Source of the DNA: Mycobacterium sp. 852002-40037_SCH5390672
GTDB lineage: Bacteria; Actinomycetota; Actinomycetes; Mycobacteriales; Mycobacteriaceae
Assembly: GCF_001665875.1 (NCBI RefSeq)
Contig: NZ_LZTA01000099.1
Coordinates: 1-64,000 of the forward strand
Direction: 5' to 3'
DNA: 64,000 nucleotides
The stretch's first letter is position 1. Every line of letters starts with the position of its first letter. Positions 23,053 through 32,717 of this stretch are shown piece by piece. The translations under genes and the position numbers were made by a program. The notes below the pieces were generated by a model. The model saw only the letters and a list, made by a program, of their open reading frames with translations, was not told the origin of the DNA and made no database searches.

Positions 23053-23994
23053 ATGTTGTCGACGCCCTGGTCAACGAATTTCGGTCTGCGGGTCCCCATC
23101 GTCAACGCCCCGATGGGCGGGGTCGCCGGCGGCCGCCTGGCCGCCGCCGTCACGGCGGCCGGTGGTCTCGGCATGGTCGGCATGGGCAGTGTCGCGACCA
23201 GGCAGCTACTGGCCGAGCAGCTACAGCACGTCGACGGGCGGTTCGGCATCGGCATGGTCGATTGGGTGATGCGCAACGAGGCCGGGCTGCTCGAGGACGC
23301 GCTGGCCGCACGTCCGGTCCTGTTGTCGGTCAGCTTCGGAACCGAATGGTCGTGGGTCGCCAAGGCGCATGACGCCGGAATCCCCACCGTCACACAGGTT
23401 TACGACAGTGCCGGGGCTCGGCAGGCGGTCGACGCCGGAGTCGACATCCTGGTCGCGCGCGGGTCCGAGGGCGGCGGGCACGGCGAGGACAAGCTGGGGC
23501 TGCTGCCGCTGCTGGACGCCGTGTTGGACGCCGTCTCGGTGCCGGTGCTGGCCGGCGGCGGAGTCGCCTCGGCGCGCAGCCTGGCCGCGGTGCTGGCCGC
23601 CGGAGCCAGCGGCGCGTGGGTGGGCACCAGGTTTTCGGCATGTCCGGAGGCCCTGACCGGCGACACCGGCCGCCGGGCGCTGGTCACGGCCACCGAAACC
23701 GACACCGCCGTCACCCGGGCTTTCGACGTCGCCAAGGGGCTGCCCTGGCCGGCGCGGTTCCCCTCGCGGGTGTTGGCCAACGACTTCGTCCAGCACTGGA
23801 CGGGTCACGAGGAAGCACTGGACGCCGGCGCCTGCGACGAGCTGGCCGCGGCGATCGCCGCCGGGGACTGCCGGATCGCGCCCGTGGATGCCGGTCAGGG
23901 TGTCGGGATGATCCGCGACGACGCGTCGGTGGCCGACGTCATCGACGAGATGTGTACGGGTGCCGAAAAGTTGCTGACCGGGTGGGGCGGTTAG
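23053..23994 (+). CDS. Nitronate monooxygenase family flavoprotein
   Basis: A 313-residue TIM-barrel FMN protein of the 2-nitropropane dioxygenase/nitronate monooxygenase family. Diagnostic motifs are the N-terminal PIVNAPMGGVAGG, the catalytic-histidine loop ARGSEGGGHG (His143), and VLAGGGVASA plus GAWVGTRF for FMN-phosphate binding. Such enzymes oxidise alkyl nitronates, but many mycobacterial paralogues have unknown substrates. It starts 6 bases after the cupin gene and is probably co-transcribed with it. The following gene is convergent. Confidence 0.88.
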   Translation: MLSTPWSTNFGLRVPIVNAPMGGVAGGRLAAAVTAAGGLGMVGMGSVATRQLLAEQLQHVDGRFGIGMVDWVMRNEAGLLEDALAARPVLLSVSFGTEWSWVAKAHDAGIPTVTQVYDSAGARQAVDAGVDILVARGSEGGGHGEDKLGLLPLLDAVLDAVSVPVLAGGGVASARSLAAVLAAGASGAWVGTRFSACPEALTGDTGRRALVTATETDTAVTRAFDVAKGLPWPARFPSRVLANDFVQHWTGHEEALDAGACDELAAAIAAGDCRIAPVDAGQGVGMIRDDASVADVIDEMCTGAEKLLTGWGG

Positions 23995-24003
23995 CGCCGG
24001 CGG

Positions 24004-24504
24004 TCACACCGCGCGCAGGTAGCGCTTGGCGATGAGGCGCTGACCCACCTTCAGCACCGGCCCGCCGGCCTTGCTCCACCAGGTCGCGGGCCGGGAGAAG
24101 GCCGACACTTCCGCGTACACCGCGGAGGTGACCGGGTCCCGGCGAACCACGAAGCGTTCCTCGCCGGACTCCGGATGGCCCGGCAGGGTGCCATAGCCGA
24201 AGCCGCGGATGTCTGGTTCGTCGACGACGTAGACGACGCGGCAGGGCGCGGGCACAAAGCCCATCTTCACCACCACCACCGCGTCGACGACGGCGATCTC
24301 GGAGCTGGCCTGCACGCGCAGCCCGGACCCGCGCTGCATGCCCCAGCGCATGACGGCGTCGGCGGCCTGCTCGAAACGCTGCCGGCCCGTGCCGATTTGG
24401 CGCTCGGCGTGTTGATGGTCATACCCCGCGGGCAGTTCGCCGGAAGCTGTTGCACCCACTTCGGAGTAGGTCAGGGGGAGTTCCTCGAGCGCGCGCAGGT
24501 CCAC
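24004..24504 (-). CDS. DUF1990 family protein
   Basis: A 166-residue protein with the DUF1990 pattern: an early LPLTYSEVG, a central GFGYGTLPGHPESGEERF, and a terminal KAGGPVLKVGQRLIAKRYL. The open frame reaches further upstream, but GTG 24504 (MDLRALEEL) is the sensible start because it leaves the intergenic space to the divergent aldo/keto reductase. The fold is probably SRPBCC-like. No biochemical role is known for the family in bacteria. Confidence 0.8.
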   Translation of the reverse strand: MDLRALEELPLTYSEVGATASGELPAGYDHQHAERQIGTGRQRFEQAADAVMRWGMQRGSGLRVQASSEIAVVDAVVVVKMGFVPAPCRVVYVVDEPDIRGFGYGTLPGHPESGEERFVVRRDPVTSAVYAEVSAFSRPATWWSKAGGPVLKVGQRLIAKRYLRAV

Positions 24505-24562
24505 CTGCTCAGCTTGCCACGCGGAGATGCGTGGCCGCATTTGGCGCGTACGGTCTAAAGGT

Positions 24563-25456
24563 GTGACCGCAGAAAACTCGAAAACTGTTGCAGGGGCATC
24601 CGGAACATTCACCTTCGGCGGTGACCTGACCGTCAACCGACTCGGCTTCGGCGCCATGCGCCTGACGGCGAAAGGCGTGTGGGGCCCGCCCGCCGACCGT
24701 GACGAATGCGTCCGGGTGCTGCGCCGGGCCGTCGAACTCGGGGTGAACTTCATCGATACCGCCGACTCCTACGGCCCCTACGTGTCCGAGGAGATCATCC
24801 GCGAGGCGCTGCATCCCTACTCGTCTCATGGGGGCCTGGTGATCGCGACCAAGGCGGGGCTGCTGCGCACCGGTCCGGACGTCTGGATTCCGTTGGGTAA
24901 TCCCAGTTACCTGCGTCAGGAATGCGAGATGAGCCTGCGCCGGCTGGGCGTGGACACCATCGATCTGTTCCAGCTGCACCGCATCGACTCGAACTTCCCG
25001 CTCGAAGATCAGGTGGGCGAGCTGCTCACCTTGAAGAACGAAGGCAAGATCCGCCACATCGGCCTGTCCGAGATCGACGTCGACCAGCTGAACGCGGCCC
25101 TGCGCGTCACCGAGATTGTGTCGGTGCAGAACATGTACAACCTGACGGCCCGTGGCGCCGAGCCGCTGCTGGACGCCGCGACCAAACAGGGCATCGGGTT
25201 CATCCCGTGGTTCCCGCTGGCCGCGGGACCACTGGCGGCCGCCGACGGCCCCCTGCAGCGCATCGCCGCCGACCACGACGCGTCGCCCTCCCAGTTGGCG
25301 TTGGCGTGGTTGCTGAAACGCTCGCCGGTGATGGTGCCGATTCCGGGTACGTCGAAGGTCGCGCACCTGGAGGAGAACGTCGCCGCCGCCCAGATCGAGC
25401 TGTCCGATGACGAGTTCGAAACATTGTCGGCCGCCGGGGCGCAGCAGCCGGTCTAA
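24563..25456 (+). CDS. Aldo/keto reductase
   Basis: A 297-residue TIM-barrel NADPH-dependent reductase. The catalytic tetrad is complete: Asp65 and Tyr70 (DTADSY), Lys97 (ATKAG), and His139 (QLHRID). The C-terminal NADPH-phosphate binding region reads IPGTSKVAHLEENV. GTG 24563 is used because the family's sequence starts right after it, and the longer frame upstream has no support. Such enzymes reduce aldehydes or ketones of xenobiotic or metabolic origin. The specific substrate is unknown. Confidence 0.9.
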   Translation: MTAENSKTVAGASGTFTFGGDLTVNRLGFGAMRLTAKGVWGPPADRDECVRVLRRAVELGVNFIDTADSYGPYVSEEIIREALHPYSSHGGLVIATKAGLLRTGPDVWIPLGNPSYLRQECEMSLRRLGVDTIDLFQLHRIDSNFPLEDQVGELLTLKNEGKIRHIGLSEIDVDQLNAALRVTEIVSVQNMYNLTARGAEPLLDAATKQGIGFIPWFPLAAGPLAAADGPLQRIAADHDASPSQLALAWLLKRSPVMVPIPGTSKVAHLEENVAAAQIELSDDEFETLSAAGAQQPV

Positions 25457-25499
25457 GCACCGCGCGAAAGCCCGCCCGCCGGGGCAATACGGTGTGGTG

Positions 25500-26132
25500 G
25501 TGGCCGAACATCAGCGACACCCCGGCGGCGGATTCAATCCGCCGGAACCGACGACCAAGGGCGGGCCCGACTACGGCAGGTTCATCGACGCCGTGCGCTC
25601 GCTGCAGGATCACGCCCGGGCCGCCGACGCGCCCGACGAGGTGATCACAGAGGCCGCTGACCTGCTGGAGAAGGCGTCGGCGCTGCTGGCGCCGTTCGAC
25701 GCCGACGAATGGGCGTCCCCGTCGGGTCGGCGGATGGACCTGCCCATGCGCGGCAACATCCTGACCATCCCGATGCAGGTCCGGGACGGGCCGCTAATAG
25801 GCACTGACGGCCGGATCCATGGCCAGGCCCGCTTCGCCCGGTTCCATCTGGGCCGCAACGGAGCCGTGCACGGCGGCGCGCTGGGGATGCTGTTCGACTC
25901 CGTTCTCGGGCTGTCGGCGTCGGTGCTCACCGGCAACCCGCGACAGCGCACCGCGTACCTCAAGATCGACTACCGCCACGTCGTCCCGGTGGAAACCGAA
26001 CTCCGGTTCGACGCGGGCGTCGACCGGGTGGACGGGCGCAAGATCTTCGTGTCGGGCCGGTTGACCGACGGCGATCAGTTGCTGACCGAAGCCGACGCGC
26101 TGTTCGTGCGGCTCAAACCTGGCCAGCCCTGA
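25500..26132 (+). CDS. Hotdog-fold thioesterase, PaaI-like
   Basis: A 210-residue protein. Its C-terminal half is a hotdog domain with the thioesterase motif NGAVHGGALGMLFD, followed by RTAYLKIDYRHVVP. The N-terminal 90 residues form a predicted helical extension (FIDAVRSLQDHARAADAPDEVITEAADLL) seen in mycobacterial members. It would hydrolyse acyl-CoA thioesters. Three consecutive GTG codons (25494, 25497, 25500) could serve as start; 25500 is used. The thrS gene follows after 95 bases. Confidence 0.82.
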   Translation: MAEHQRHPGGGFNPPEPTTKGGPDYGRFIDAVRSLQDHARAADAPDEVITEAADLLEKASALLAPFDADEWASPSGRRMDLPMRGNILTIPMQVRDGPLIGTDGRIHGQARFARFHLGRNGAVHGGALGMLFDSVLGLSASVLTGNPRQRTAYLKIDYRHVVPVETELRFDAGVDRVDGRKIFVSGRLTDGDQLLTEADALFVRLKPGQP

Positions 26133-26227
26133 GCGCGGTCGGCACCGATAGCATGGCTACGACCGAACCAAGACCCATCACGATCACACAGCTTTGCCTG
26201 TAACCCCACCCCTTGGAGAACACCTCG

Positions 26228-28285
26228 ATGAGCGCCGCAGCAGAGCCCACCCCAGGAGCATCCCCGATCCGGGTGCCCGCTGGGACCACCGCGGCCGCCG
26301 CGGTGGGCGAGGCCGGGCTGCCGAGGCGGGGCACGCCCGACGCCGTCGTGGTGGTGCGCGATGACTCGGGAACGTTGCGCGACCTGAGTTGGACGCCCGA
26401 TGCCGACGCCGAGGTGGTTCCCGTGGCCGCCAACACCGACGAGGGCCGCAGCGTCATCCGGCATTCGGCCGCACACGTGTTGGCACAGGCCGTCCAGGAG
26501 CTGTTCCCACAAGCCAAGCTGGGCATCGGCCCGCCCATCACCGACGGTTTCTACTACGACTTCGATGTGCCGGAGCCGTTCACCCCCGAAGACCTGACGG
26601 CGCTGGAAAAGCGGATGCGTCAGATCGTCAAAGAGGGTCAACTGTTCGAGCGGCGCGTGTATGAGTCCAAAGATCAGGCGCGCGCCGAGCTGGCCAACGA
26701 GCCGTACAAGCTCGAACTCGTCGACGACAAGTCCGGCGATCCGGAGGTCATGGAGGTCGGCGGCGACGAGCTCACCGCCTATGACAACCTCAATCCCCGT
26801 ACCCGACAACGGGTTTGGGGCGACCTATGCCGGGGACCGCACATCCCGACGACCAAGCACATCCCCGCGTTCACACTGACCAGAAGCTCGGCCGCCTACT
26901 GGCGGGGAGATCAGAAAAATGCCAGCCTGCAACGCATCTACGGCACGGCGTGGGAGTCGCAGGAGGCGCTGGACGCCTACCTCGAGCTGATCGAAGAAGC
27001 GCAGCGTCGCGATCACCGCAAGCTGGGCAGCGAGCTGGACCTGTTCAGCTTCCCCGACGAAATCGGTTCCGGCCTGGCGGTTTTCCACCCCAAAGGCGGA
27101 ATCATACGACGAGAGCTGGAGGAGTACTCCCGGCGCAAGCACGAGCAGGCGGGCTACGAGTTCGTCAACACGCCGCACATCACCAAGGAGCAGCTCTACG
27201 TCACGTCGGGGCACCTGGAGTGGTATGCCGACGGCATGTACCCGCCGATGCATCTCGACGCGGAGTTCAACGACGACGGCACGGTGCGCAAACCCGGCCA
27301 GGACTACTACCTCAAGCCGATGAACTGCCCGATGCACCACCTGATCTATCGGTCGCGAGGACGGTCGTATCGCGAACTCCCGTTGCGGCTTTTCGAGTTT
27401 GGGAGCGTCTACCGGTACGAGAAGTCGGGCGTGATCCATGGGCTGACCCGGGTGCGCGGAATGACCCAGGACGACGCGCACATCTACTGCACGCGCGAGC
27501 AGATGCGCGACGAGCTGACCTCGGTGCTGCGTTTCGTGCTCGACCTGCTGAGCGACTACGGCCTCAACGATTACTACCTGGAACTGTCCACCAAGGACCC
27601 GGACAAATACGTGGGTTCCGACGACGCGTGGGAGGAGGCCACCGAAATCCTGCGCGAGGTCGGCGAGGCGTCCGGCCTGCAGCTGGTGCCCGATCCGGGA
27701 GGTGCGGCCTTCTACGGCCCGAAGATCTCGGTGCAGGTCAAGGACGCGCTGGGCCGAAGCTGGCAAATGTCCACGCTGCAAGTCGATTTCAATATGCCGG
27801 ACCGCTTCGAACTCGAATACACCGCCGCCGATGGCAGCCGGCAGCGGCCGGTGCTGATCCACCGCGCGCTGTTCGGGTCGATCGAGCGGTTCTTCGGCAT
27901 CCTCACCGAGCACTACGCCGGGGCGTTCCCGGCCTGGCTGGCTCCGGTACAGGCGGTCGGCATCCCGGTCGCCGACGAGCACGTCGCATATTTGGAAAGC
28001 ATTGCCGCCCAGTTGAAATCGCACGGCGTGCGGGTCGAGGTTGACGCCAGCGACGACCGGATGGCCAAGAAGATCGTCCACCACACCAACCAGCGGGTGC
28101 CGTTCATGTTGCTGGCCGGTGACCGCGACGTGCAGGCCGGGGCGGTCAGCTTCCGTTTCGGTGACCGCACCCAGATCAACGGCGTGCCCCGCGACAGCGC
28201 GGTCGATGCGATCGTGAAGTGGATCGCCGACCGCGAGAATTCCGTGCCCACAGCCGAACTCGTGAAAGTGTCAAGTGGTGAGTGA
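26228..28285 (+). CDS. thrS: Threonyl-tRNA synthetase
   Basis: A 685-residue class II synthetase that charges tRNA-Thr in the cytosol. It shows an N-terminal TGS domain (about 12-70), an editing domain with HxxxH (His79, His83) and [11 protein letters not shown], the catalytic core with the zinc ligands beginning at MNCPMHH, and a C-terminal anticodon-binding domain ([26 protein letters not shown]). ATG 26228 is preferred; GGAG lies at 26213-26216. The stop overlaps the next gene by GTGA. It is the first gene of a long coupled run that continues to the Nudix gene at 32648. Confidence 0.97.
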   Translation: MSAAAEPTPGASPIRVPAGTTAAAAVGEAGLPRRGTPDAVVVVRDDSGTLRDLSWTPDADAEVVPVAANTDEGRSVIRHSAAHVLAQAVQELFPQAKLGIGPPITDGFYYDFDVPEPFTPEDLTALEKRMRQIVKEGQLFERRVYESKDQARAELANEPYKLELVDDKSGDPEVMEVGGDELTAYDNLNPRTRQRVWGDLCRGPHIPTTKHIPAFTLTRSSAAYWRGDQKNASLQRIYGTAWESQEALDAYLELIEEAQRRDHRKLGSELDLFSFPDEIGSGLAVFHPKGGIIRRELEEYSRRKHEQAGYEFVNTPHITKEQLYVTSGHLEWYADGMYPPMHLDAEFNDDGTVRKPGQDYYLKPMNCPMHHLIYRSRGRSYRELPLRLFEFGSVYRYEKSGVIHGLTRVRGMTQDDAHIYCTREQMRDELTSVLRFVLDLLSDYGLNDYYLELSTKDPDKYVGSDDAWEEATEILREVGEASGLQLVPDPGGAAFYGPKISVQVKDALGRSWQMSTLQVDFNMPDRFELEYTAADGSRQRPVLIHRALFGSIERFFGILTEHYAGAFPAWLAPVQAVGIPVADEHVAYLESIAAQLKSHGVRVEVDASDDRMAKKIVHHTNQRVPFMLLAGDRDVQAGAVSFRFGDRTQINGVPRDSAVDAIVKWIADRENSVPTAELVKVSSGE

Positions 28286-28863
28286 CTGTGAGTGATCGCG
28301 AACCTGCCGAGCAGGCTGCCGACGACACCATCCTGGACAGGGGTGTCGGCGAGCAAGATCACCTGCAGCGGTTGTGGACGCCGTACCGGATGACCTACCT
28401 GGCCGAGGCGCCGACGAAGCGCGACAACGGCAAGACCGAGGAGCCGTTCACCGACATTCCACACCTCGCCGACGAAGACGGGCTGGTGGTCGCCCGTGGC
28501 GAGCTCGTCTACGCCGTGCTCAACCTCTACCCCTACAACCCCGGACATCTGATGGTGGTGCCCTATCGGCGGGTCTCCGAGCTCGAAGAGCTGACCGACC
28601 CGGAAAGCGCGGAGCTGATGTCCTTCATTCAGAAGGCAATTCGCGTCATCAAGAACGTCTCGCGGCCGCACGGTTTCAACGTCGGGCTGAACCTGGGGAC
28701 GTCGGCAGGTGGGTCACTGGCCGAACACCTGCACGTGCACGTGGTGCCACGCTGGGGCGGCGACGCGAATTTCATCACCATCATCGGCGGGTCGAAGGTG
28801 ATCCCGCAATTGCTGCGCGACACGCGCCAGCTGCTGGCCACGGAGTGGACGAAACAACCATGA
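28282..28863 (+). CDS. HIT-family AP4A phosphorylase (Rv2613c orthologue)
   Basis: A 193-residue histidine-triad protein. HLHVHVV (His149, His151, His153) is the HIT motif that carries the nucleophilic histidine. The M. tuberculosis orthologue Rv2613c phosphorolyses diadenosine tetraphosphate. The early [10 protein letters not shown] and [22 protein letters not shown] are typical. GTG 28282 overlaps the thrS stop (GTGA), and a second GTG lies six bases on. Its stop overlaps pgsA by ATGA. Its position beside thrS is notable because synthetases make AP4A as a side product. Confidence 0.92.
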   Translation: MTVSDREPAEQAADDTILDRGVGEQDHLQRLWTPYRMTYLAEAPTKRDNGKTEEPFTDIPHLADEDGLVVARGELVYAVLNLYPYNPGHLMVVPYRRVSELEELTDPESAELMSFIQKAIRVIKNVSRPHGFNVGLNLGTSAGGSLAEHLHVHVVPRWGGDANFITIIGGSKVIPQLLRDTRQLLATEWTKQP

Positions 28864-29507
28864 GCAAGATGCCGTTCCTGTCGCGGGCGGCGTTCGCGCG
28901 GCTGACCACTCCGACCGCGCGGGCGTGCCTGCGGCTGGGATTGACCCCCGACGTCGTCACGGTCCTGGGCACCGTCGTGGCGGTGGCCGGGGCGCTGACG
29001 CTGTTCCCGGTGGGCAAGTTGTTCGCGGGGGCGTGTGTGGTCTCGTTCTTCGTCCTCTTCGACATGCTCGACGGGGCGATGGCCCGGGAACGCGGCGGCG
29101 GCACCCGCTTCGGCGCGGTGCTCGACGCCACCTGTGACCGGGTCAGCGACGGTGCGGTGTTCTGCGGGCTGCTGTGGTGGATCGCGTTCGGCCTGCACGA
29201 CAAGCTGCTGGTGGCGGCGACGCTGATCTGCCTGGTCACCTCGCAGGTGATCTCCTACATCAAGGCCCGCGCCGAAGCCAGCGGGCTACGCGGCGACGGG
29301 GGCCTGATCGAACGGCCGGAACGGCTGATCATCGTGCTCGTCGGCGCAGGCGTGTCGGACTTTCCGTTCGTCGCCTGGCCGCCCGCACTACCGGTCGCGA
29401 TGTGGGTGCTGGCGGCGGCCAGCCTCCTCACCTGCGCGCAGCGGTTGCACGCGGTGCGCACCTCGCCGGGCGCCACCGACCGGCTGGTGGAATCGGGCGA
29501 GCCGTGA
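28860..29507 (+). CDS. pgsA: Phosphatidylinositol phosphate synthase (CDP-alcohol phosphotransferase)
   Basis: A 215-residue membrane enzyme that transfers inositol 1-phosphate to CDP-diacylglycerol, the first committed step of phosphatidylinositol in mycobacteria. The CDP-alcohol motif is intact: Asp68, Asp71-Gly72, Ala75-Arg76, Gly85, Asp89 and Asp93. Five to six hydrophobic segments are seen. ATG 28860 overlaps the HIT gene stop (ATGA). The GTGA overlap at the end couples it to patA. It corresponds to Rv2612c (PgsA1), essential in M. tuberculosis. Confidence 0.95.
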   Translation: MSKMPFLSRAAFARLTTPTARACLRLGLTPDVVTVLGTVVAVAGALTLFPVGKLFAGACVVSFFVLFDMLDGAMARERGGGTRFGAVLDATCDRVSDGAVFCGLLWWIAFGLHDKLLVAATLICLVTSQVISYIKARAEASGLRGDGGLIERPERLIIVLVGAGVSDFPFVAWPPALPVAMWVLAAASLLTCAQRLHAVRTSPGATDRLVESGEP

Positions 29508-30490
29508 TCCCCACTCCGCCGGGCATGAAAGCGATTGGGGCACAACCCCGCATGGTGCGCCAGTTGGCGAGCCGGACGGTGGGCCGTCTGACGGGCGGAA
29601 TCGGTGCCGACTGGGCGTACGCGTCCGGCTGGATGGCGGTGCGGGCGATGCCGGAGTTCGCCGCGCGCAACGCTTTTGACGCCGGGGCGCGTTACGCCGC
29701 CCGTGGCGGCGGCCCCGACCAGTTGCGCAAGAATCTGGCCCGCGTCTTGCGCGTGTCGCCCGAGGATGTGCCCGACTCGGTGATGCGGGCCTCGCTGGCC
29801 TCCTACGCCCGGTATTGGCGCGAGGCGTTCCGGCTCCCGGGGATGGACCTGGCCGCACTGGGCCGCGAGCTCCACGACTCGGTCCTGGGGCGAGACCATA
29901 TCGAGGCGGCGCTGGCCAGCGGCCGCGGCGCGGTGATCGCGTTGCCGCACAGCGGCAACTGGGATATGGCCGGGGTCTGGCTGGCCCAGACCCACGGCAC
30001 CTTCACCACCGTCGCGGAGCGCCTCAAACCCGAGTCGCTGTACCGGCGCTTCATTGCCTACCGCGAACGCCTGGGCTTCGAGGTGCTGCCCCTGTCCGGC
30101 GGAGAACGGCCCCCCTTCGACGTGTTGTGCGACCGGCTGCGGGACAACCGGGTGGTCTGCCTGATGGCCGAACGCGACCTGACCCGCACCGGCGTGCAGG
30201 TCGACTTCTTCGGTGAGCCCACCCGGCTGCCGGCCGGGCCGGCGAAGCTCGCGATCGCGACCGGGGCGGCGCTGCTGCCCGCACATTGCTGGTTCGAGGA
30301 CCGGGGCTGGGGCGTCTCCATCCACCCGCCCCTGGATAGCAGCAGCGGCGATGTCGGCGCCATCACCCAGGCGATGGCCGATCATTTCGAGAAGAACATC
30401 GCCGCCCGGCCCGAGGACTGGCACATGATGCAGCCGCAGTGGCTGGCCGACCTCCCCGAAGCCAAGCAGGCCCGGTTGAAGGAAACCTGA
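29504..30490 (+). CDS. patA: Phosphatidylinositol mannoside acyltransferase
   Basis: A 328-residue acyltransferase on the inner face of the membrane. It adds an acyl chain to position 6 of the mannose of PIM. The HX4D motif is His149-Asp154 (HSGNWD), and Glu223 (MAERDLTRTG) matches the third active-site residue of the characterised M. smegmatis enzyme. GTG 29504 overlaps the pgsA stop; ATG 29525 is the alternative start. The stop TGA overlaps the pimA ATG by one base. It is Rv2611c. Confidence 0.93.
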   Translation: MIPTPPGMKAIGAQPRMVRQLASRTVGRLTGGIGADWAYASGWMAVRAMPEFAARNAFDAGARYAARGGGPDQLRKNLARVLRVSPEDVPDSVMRASLASYARYWREAFRLPGMDLAALGRELHDSVLGRDHIEAALASGRGAVIALPHSGNWDMAGVWLAQTHGTFTTVAERLKPESLYRRFIAYRERLGFEVLPLSGGERPPFDVLCDRLRDNRVVCLMAERDLTRTGVQVDFFGEPTRLPAGPAKLAIATGAALLPAHCWFEDRGWGVSIHPPLDSSSGDVGAITQAMADHFEKNIAARPEDWHMMQPQWLADLPEAKQARLKET

Positions 30491-31614
30491 TGCGGATCGG
30501 GATGGTCTGTCCCTACTCGTTCGACGTACCGGGCGGGGTGCAGTCGCACGTCCTGCAGCTGGCCGAGGTGATGCGCGCCCGGGAGCATGACGTCAGCGTG
30601 CTCGCGCCGTCGTCGCCGCACGCCGCGCTGCCGGACTACGTCGTGTCGGCGGGCAAGGCCGTCCCGATTCCCTACAACGGATCGGTTGCCCGGCTGCGGT
30701 TCGGGCCGGCCACCCATCGCAAGGTGAAAAAGTGGCTCGCCGAAGGCGATTTCGACGTGCTGCACCTGCACGAGCCCAACGCGCCGAGCCTGTCCATGTT
30801 GGCCCTCAACATCGCCGCGGGCCCGATCGTGGCGACGTTTCACACGTCGACCACCAAATCGCTGACGCTGACGGTGTTTCAGGGCATTCTGCGCCCGATG
30901 CACGAGAAGATCGTCGGCCGGATCGCGGTCTCCGATCTGGCCCGCCGCTGGCAGATGGAGGCGCTGGGCACCGACGCGGTGGAGATCCCCAACGGCGTCG
31001 ACGTCGCCTCGTTCGCCGCCGCGCCGCACCTGGACGGCTACCCGCGCGCCGGCAAGACGGTGCTGTTCCTGGGCCGCTACGACGAGCCGCGCAAGGGCAT
31101 ATCGGTGCTGCTCGATGCGCTGCCGGGACTGGTCGAGCGTTTCGCCGACGTGCAGCTACTGGTCGTCGGTCGCGGCGACGAGGACCAATTGCGCGTGCAG
31201 GCAGGCGGATTGGTGGACCACCTTCGCTTTCTGGGTCAGGTCGACGACGCCGGGAAGGCGTCGGCCATGCGCAGCGCCGACGTGTATTGCGCGCCCAACC
31301 TCGGCGGGGAGAGTTTCGGCATCGTCCTGGTCGAGGCGCTGGCCGCCGGCACCCCGGTGGTGGCGAGCGACCTGGACGCCTTCCGGCGCGTGCTGGCCGG
31401 CGGTGACATCGGCTGCCTGGTGCCCGTCGGCGACGGCGACGCGCTTGCCGATGCGCTGATCGCGGTGCTGGAGGATGATGTGCTGCGGGAGCGTTATGTG
31501 ACGGCCGGTTCGGCAGCTGTGCAGCGCTACGACTGGTCAGTGGTGGCCAGCCAGATCACGCGGGTGTACGAGACGGTCGCCGCGTCAGGCGCCAAGGTTG
31601 AGGTGGCCAGTTGA
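30490..31614 (+). CDS. pimA: Phosphatidylinositol alpha-mannosyltransferase
   Basis: A 374-residue GT4-family glycosyltransferase that adds the first mannose to phosphatidylinositol from GDP-mannose at the membrane. Conserved residues agree with the M. smegmatis structure: Gly15-Gly16 (PGGVQSH), His118 (TFHTS), Arg196 and Lys202 (GRYDEPRKG), and Glu274 (GGESFG). ATG 30490 directly overlaps the patA stop (TGATG). It is essential in mycobacteria and is Rv2610c. The stop-start TGATG junction at 31612-31616 couples it to the Nudix gene. Confidence 0.96.
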   Translation: MRIGMVCPYSFDVPGGVQSHVLQLAEVMRAREHDVSVLAPSSPHAALPDYVVSAGKAVPIPYNGSVARLRFGPATHRKVKKWLAEGDFDVLHLHEPNAPSLSMLALNIAAGPIVATFHTSTTKSLTLTVFQGILRPMHEKIVGRIAVSDLARRWQMEALGTDAVEIPNGVDVASFAAAPHLDGYPRAGKTVLFLGRYDEPRKGISVLLDALPGLVERFADVQLLVVGRGDEDQLRVQAGGLVDHLRFLGQVDDAGKASAMRSADVYCAPNLGGESFGIVLVEALAAGTPVVASDLDAFRRVLAGGDIGCLVPVGDGDALADALIAVLEDDVLRERYVTAGSAAVQRYDWSVVASQITRVYETVAASGAKVEVAS

Positions 31615-32648
31615 TGACATGGCTGATTGTCGCCATCGCGGTCTTCGTCGCGGTGCTGGCGGTCTTCGGCGCGTGGGCTTTCCGCACGGCCAACCGGCTG
31701 GACCGGCTGCACGTCCGCTACGACCTGTCGTGGCAGGCGCTCGACGGTGCACTGGCGCGGCGCGCGGTGGTGTCGCGTGCCGTCGCCATCGACGCCTACG
31801 GCGGCGCGTCTGAAGGGCGGCGGCTGGCGGCGCTGGCCGACGCCGCGGAGGGGGCACCCCGGTCCGCGCGGGAAAACGCCGAGAACGAGCTGTCGGCCGC
31901 GCTGGCCGTCGTCGACCCGGCGTCACTGCCGGCCGGGCTGATCGCCGAGATGGCCGATGCCGAGGCCCGGGTGGTGCTGGCCCGTCGTTTCCACAACGAC
32001 GCGGTCCGCGACACCCTGGCGCTGGCCGAGCGCCCCCTGGTGCGGTTGTTCCACCTGGGTGGGACCGCCGCGCTGCCCAGCTATTTCGAGATCGTCGAAC
32101 GGCCGCATGCGCTGGCCCACGGCGCCTTGGGCTTTGAAGGCGTCCTCAACCACCGCACCTCGGCGCGCATCGTGCTGCTCGACGACACCGGTGCGGTGCT
32201 GCTGCTGTGCGGGTCGGACCCGGCACTCGCCGAGCGGCACGCGCCGAAATGGTGGTTCACGGTGGGCGGCGAAGTGCAGCAAGGGGAGCGGCTCGCCGAG
32301 GCCGCCGCGCGCGAGCTGGCCGAAGAAACCGGTCTGCGGGTCGCGCCGTCGGAGATGGTCGGGCCCGTCTGGCGGCGCGACGAGGTCTTCGAGTTCAACG
32401 GCTCGCTCATCGACAGCGAGGAGTTCTACTTCGTCTACCGCACCCAGCGGTTCGAGCCGTCGCGCACCGGCCGAACCGAGCTGGAACGCAGCTACATCCA
32501 CGGCCACCGCTGGTGTGACGCTGCCGACATCGCACAGCTCGTCGCGGCGGGCGAGACCGTGTACCCGATGCAACTATCCGGACTGCTCACCGACGCGGCC
32601 GCGCTCGCCGGCGGCCGCACCCCCGGGCCGCTGCTGTCCATCCGCTGA
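31614..32648 (+). CDS. Membrane-anchored Nudix hydrolase (Rv2609c-like)
   Basis: A 344-residue protein. Residues 1-25 form a membrane anchor, about 30-160 form a helical LemA-like segment, and the C-terminal half is a Nudix domain. The Nudix box is intact (GGEVQQGERLAEAAAREL then AEETGL, from about residue 216), so it should hydrolyse a nucleoside diphosphate derivative with Mg2+. Its conserved place after pimA suggests a link to nucleotide-sugar or CDP-lipid turnover at the membrane, but no substrate is known to me. Confidence 0.87.
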   Translation: MTWLIVAIAVFVAVLAVFGAWAFRTANRLDRLHVRYDLSWQALDGALARRAVVSRAVAIDAYGGASEGRRLAALADAAEGAPRSARENAENELSAALAVVDPASLPAGLIAEMADAEARVVLARRFHNDAVRDTLALAERPLVRLFHLGGTAALPSYFEIVERPHALAHGALGFEGVLNHRTSARIVLLDDTGAVLLLCGSDPALAERHAPKWWFTVGGEVQQGERLAEAAARELAEETGLRVAPSEMVGPVWRRDEVFEFNGSLIDSEEFYFVYRTQRFEPSRTGRTELERSYIHGHRWCDAADIAQLVAAGETVYPMQLSGLLTDAAALAGGRTPGPLLSIR

Positions 32649-32717
32649 GTCCGTCGGTCAACGCGGGTCAAAGCGCCTCATTAGACTGGGTCTACAACGG
32701 TTGAAGGAGATCAAGCA

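Noticed and set aside
28374-28859. Upstream extension of the pgsA frame
   Set aside because: It overlaps the HIT gene in another frame. The ATGA junction at 28860 and the N-terminus of homologues mark the true start.
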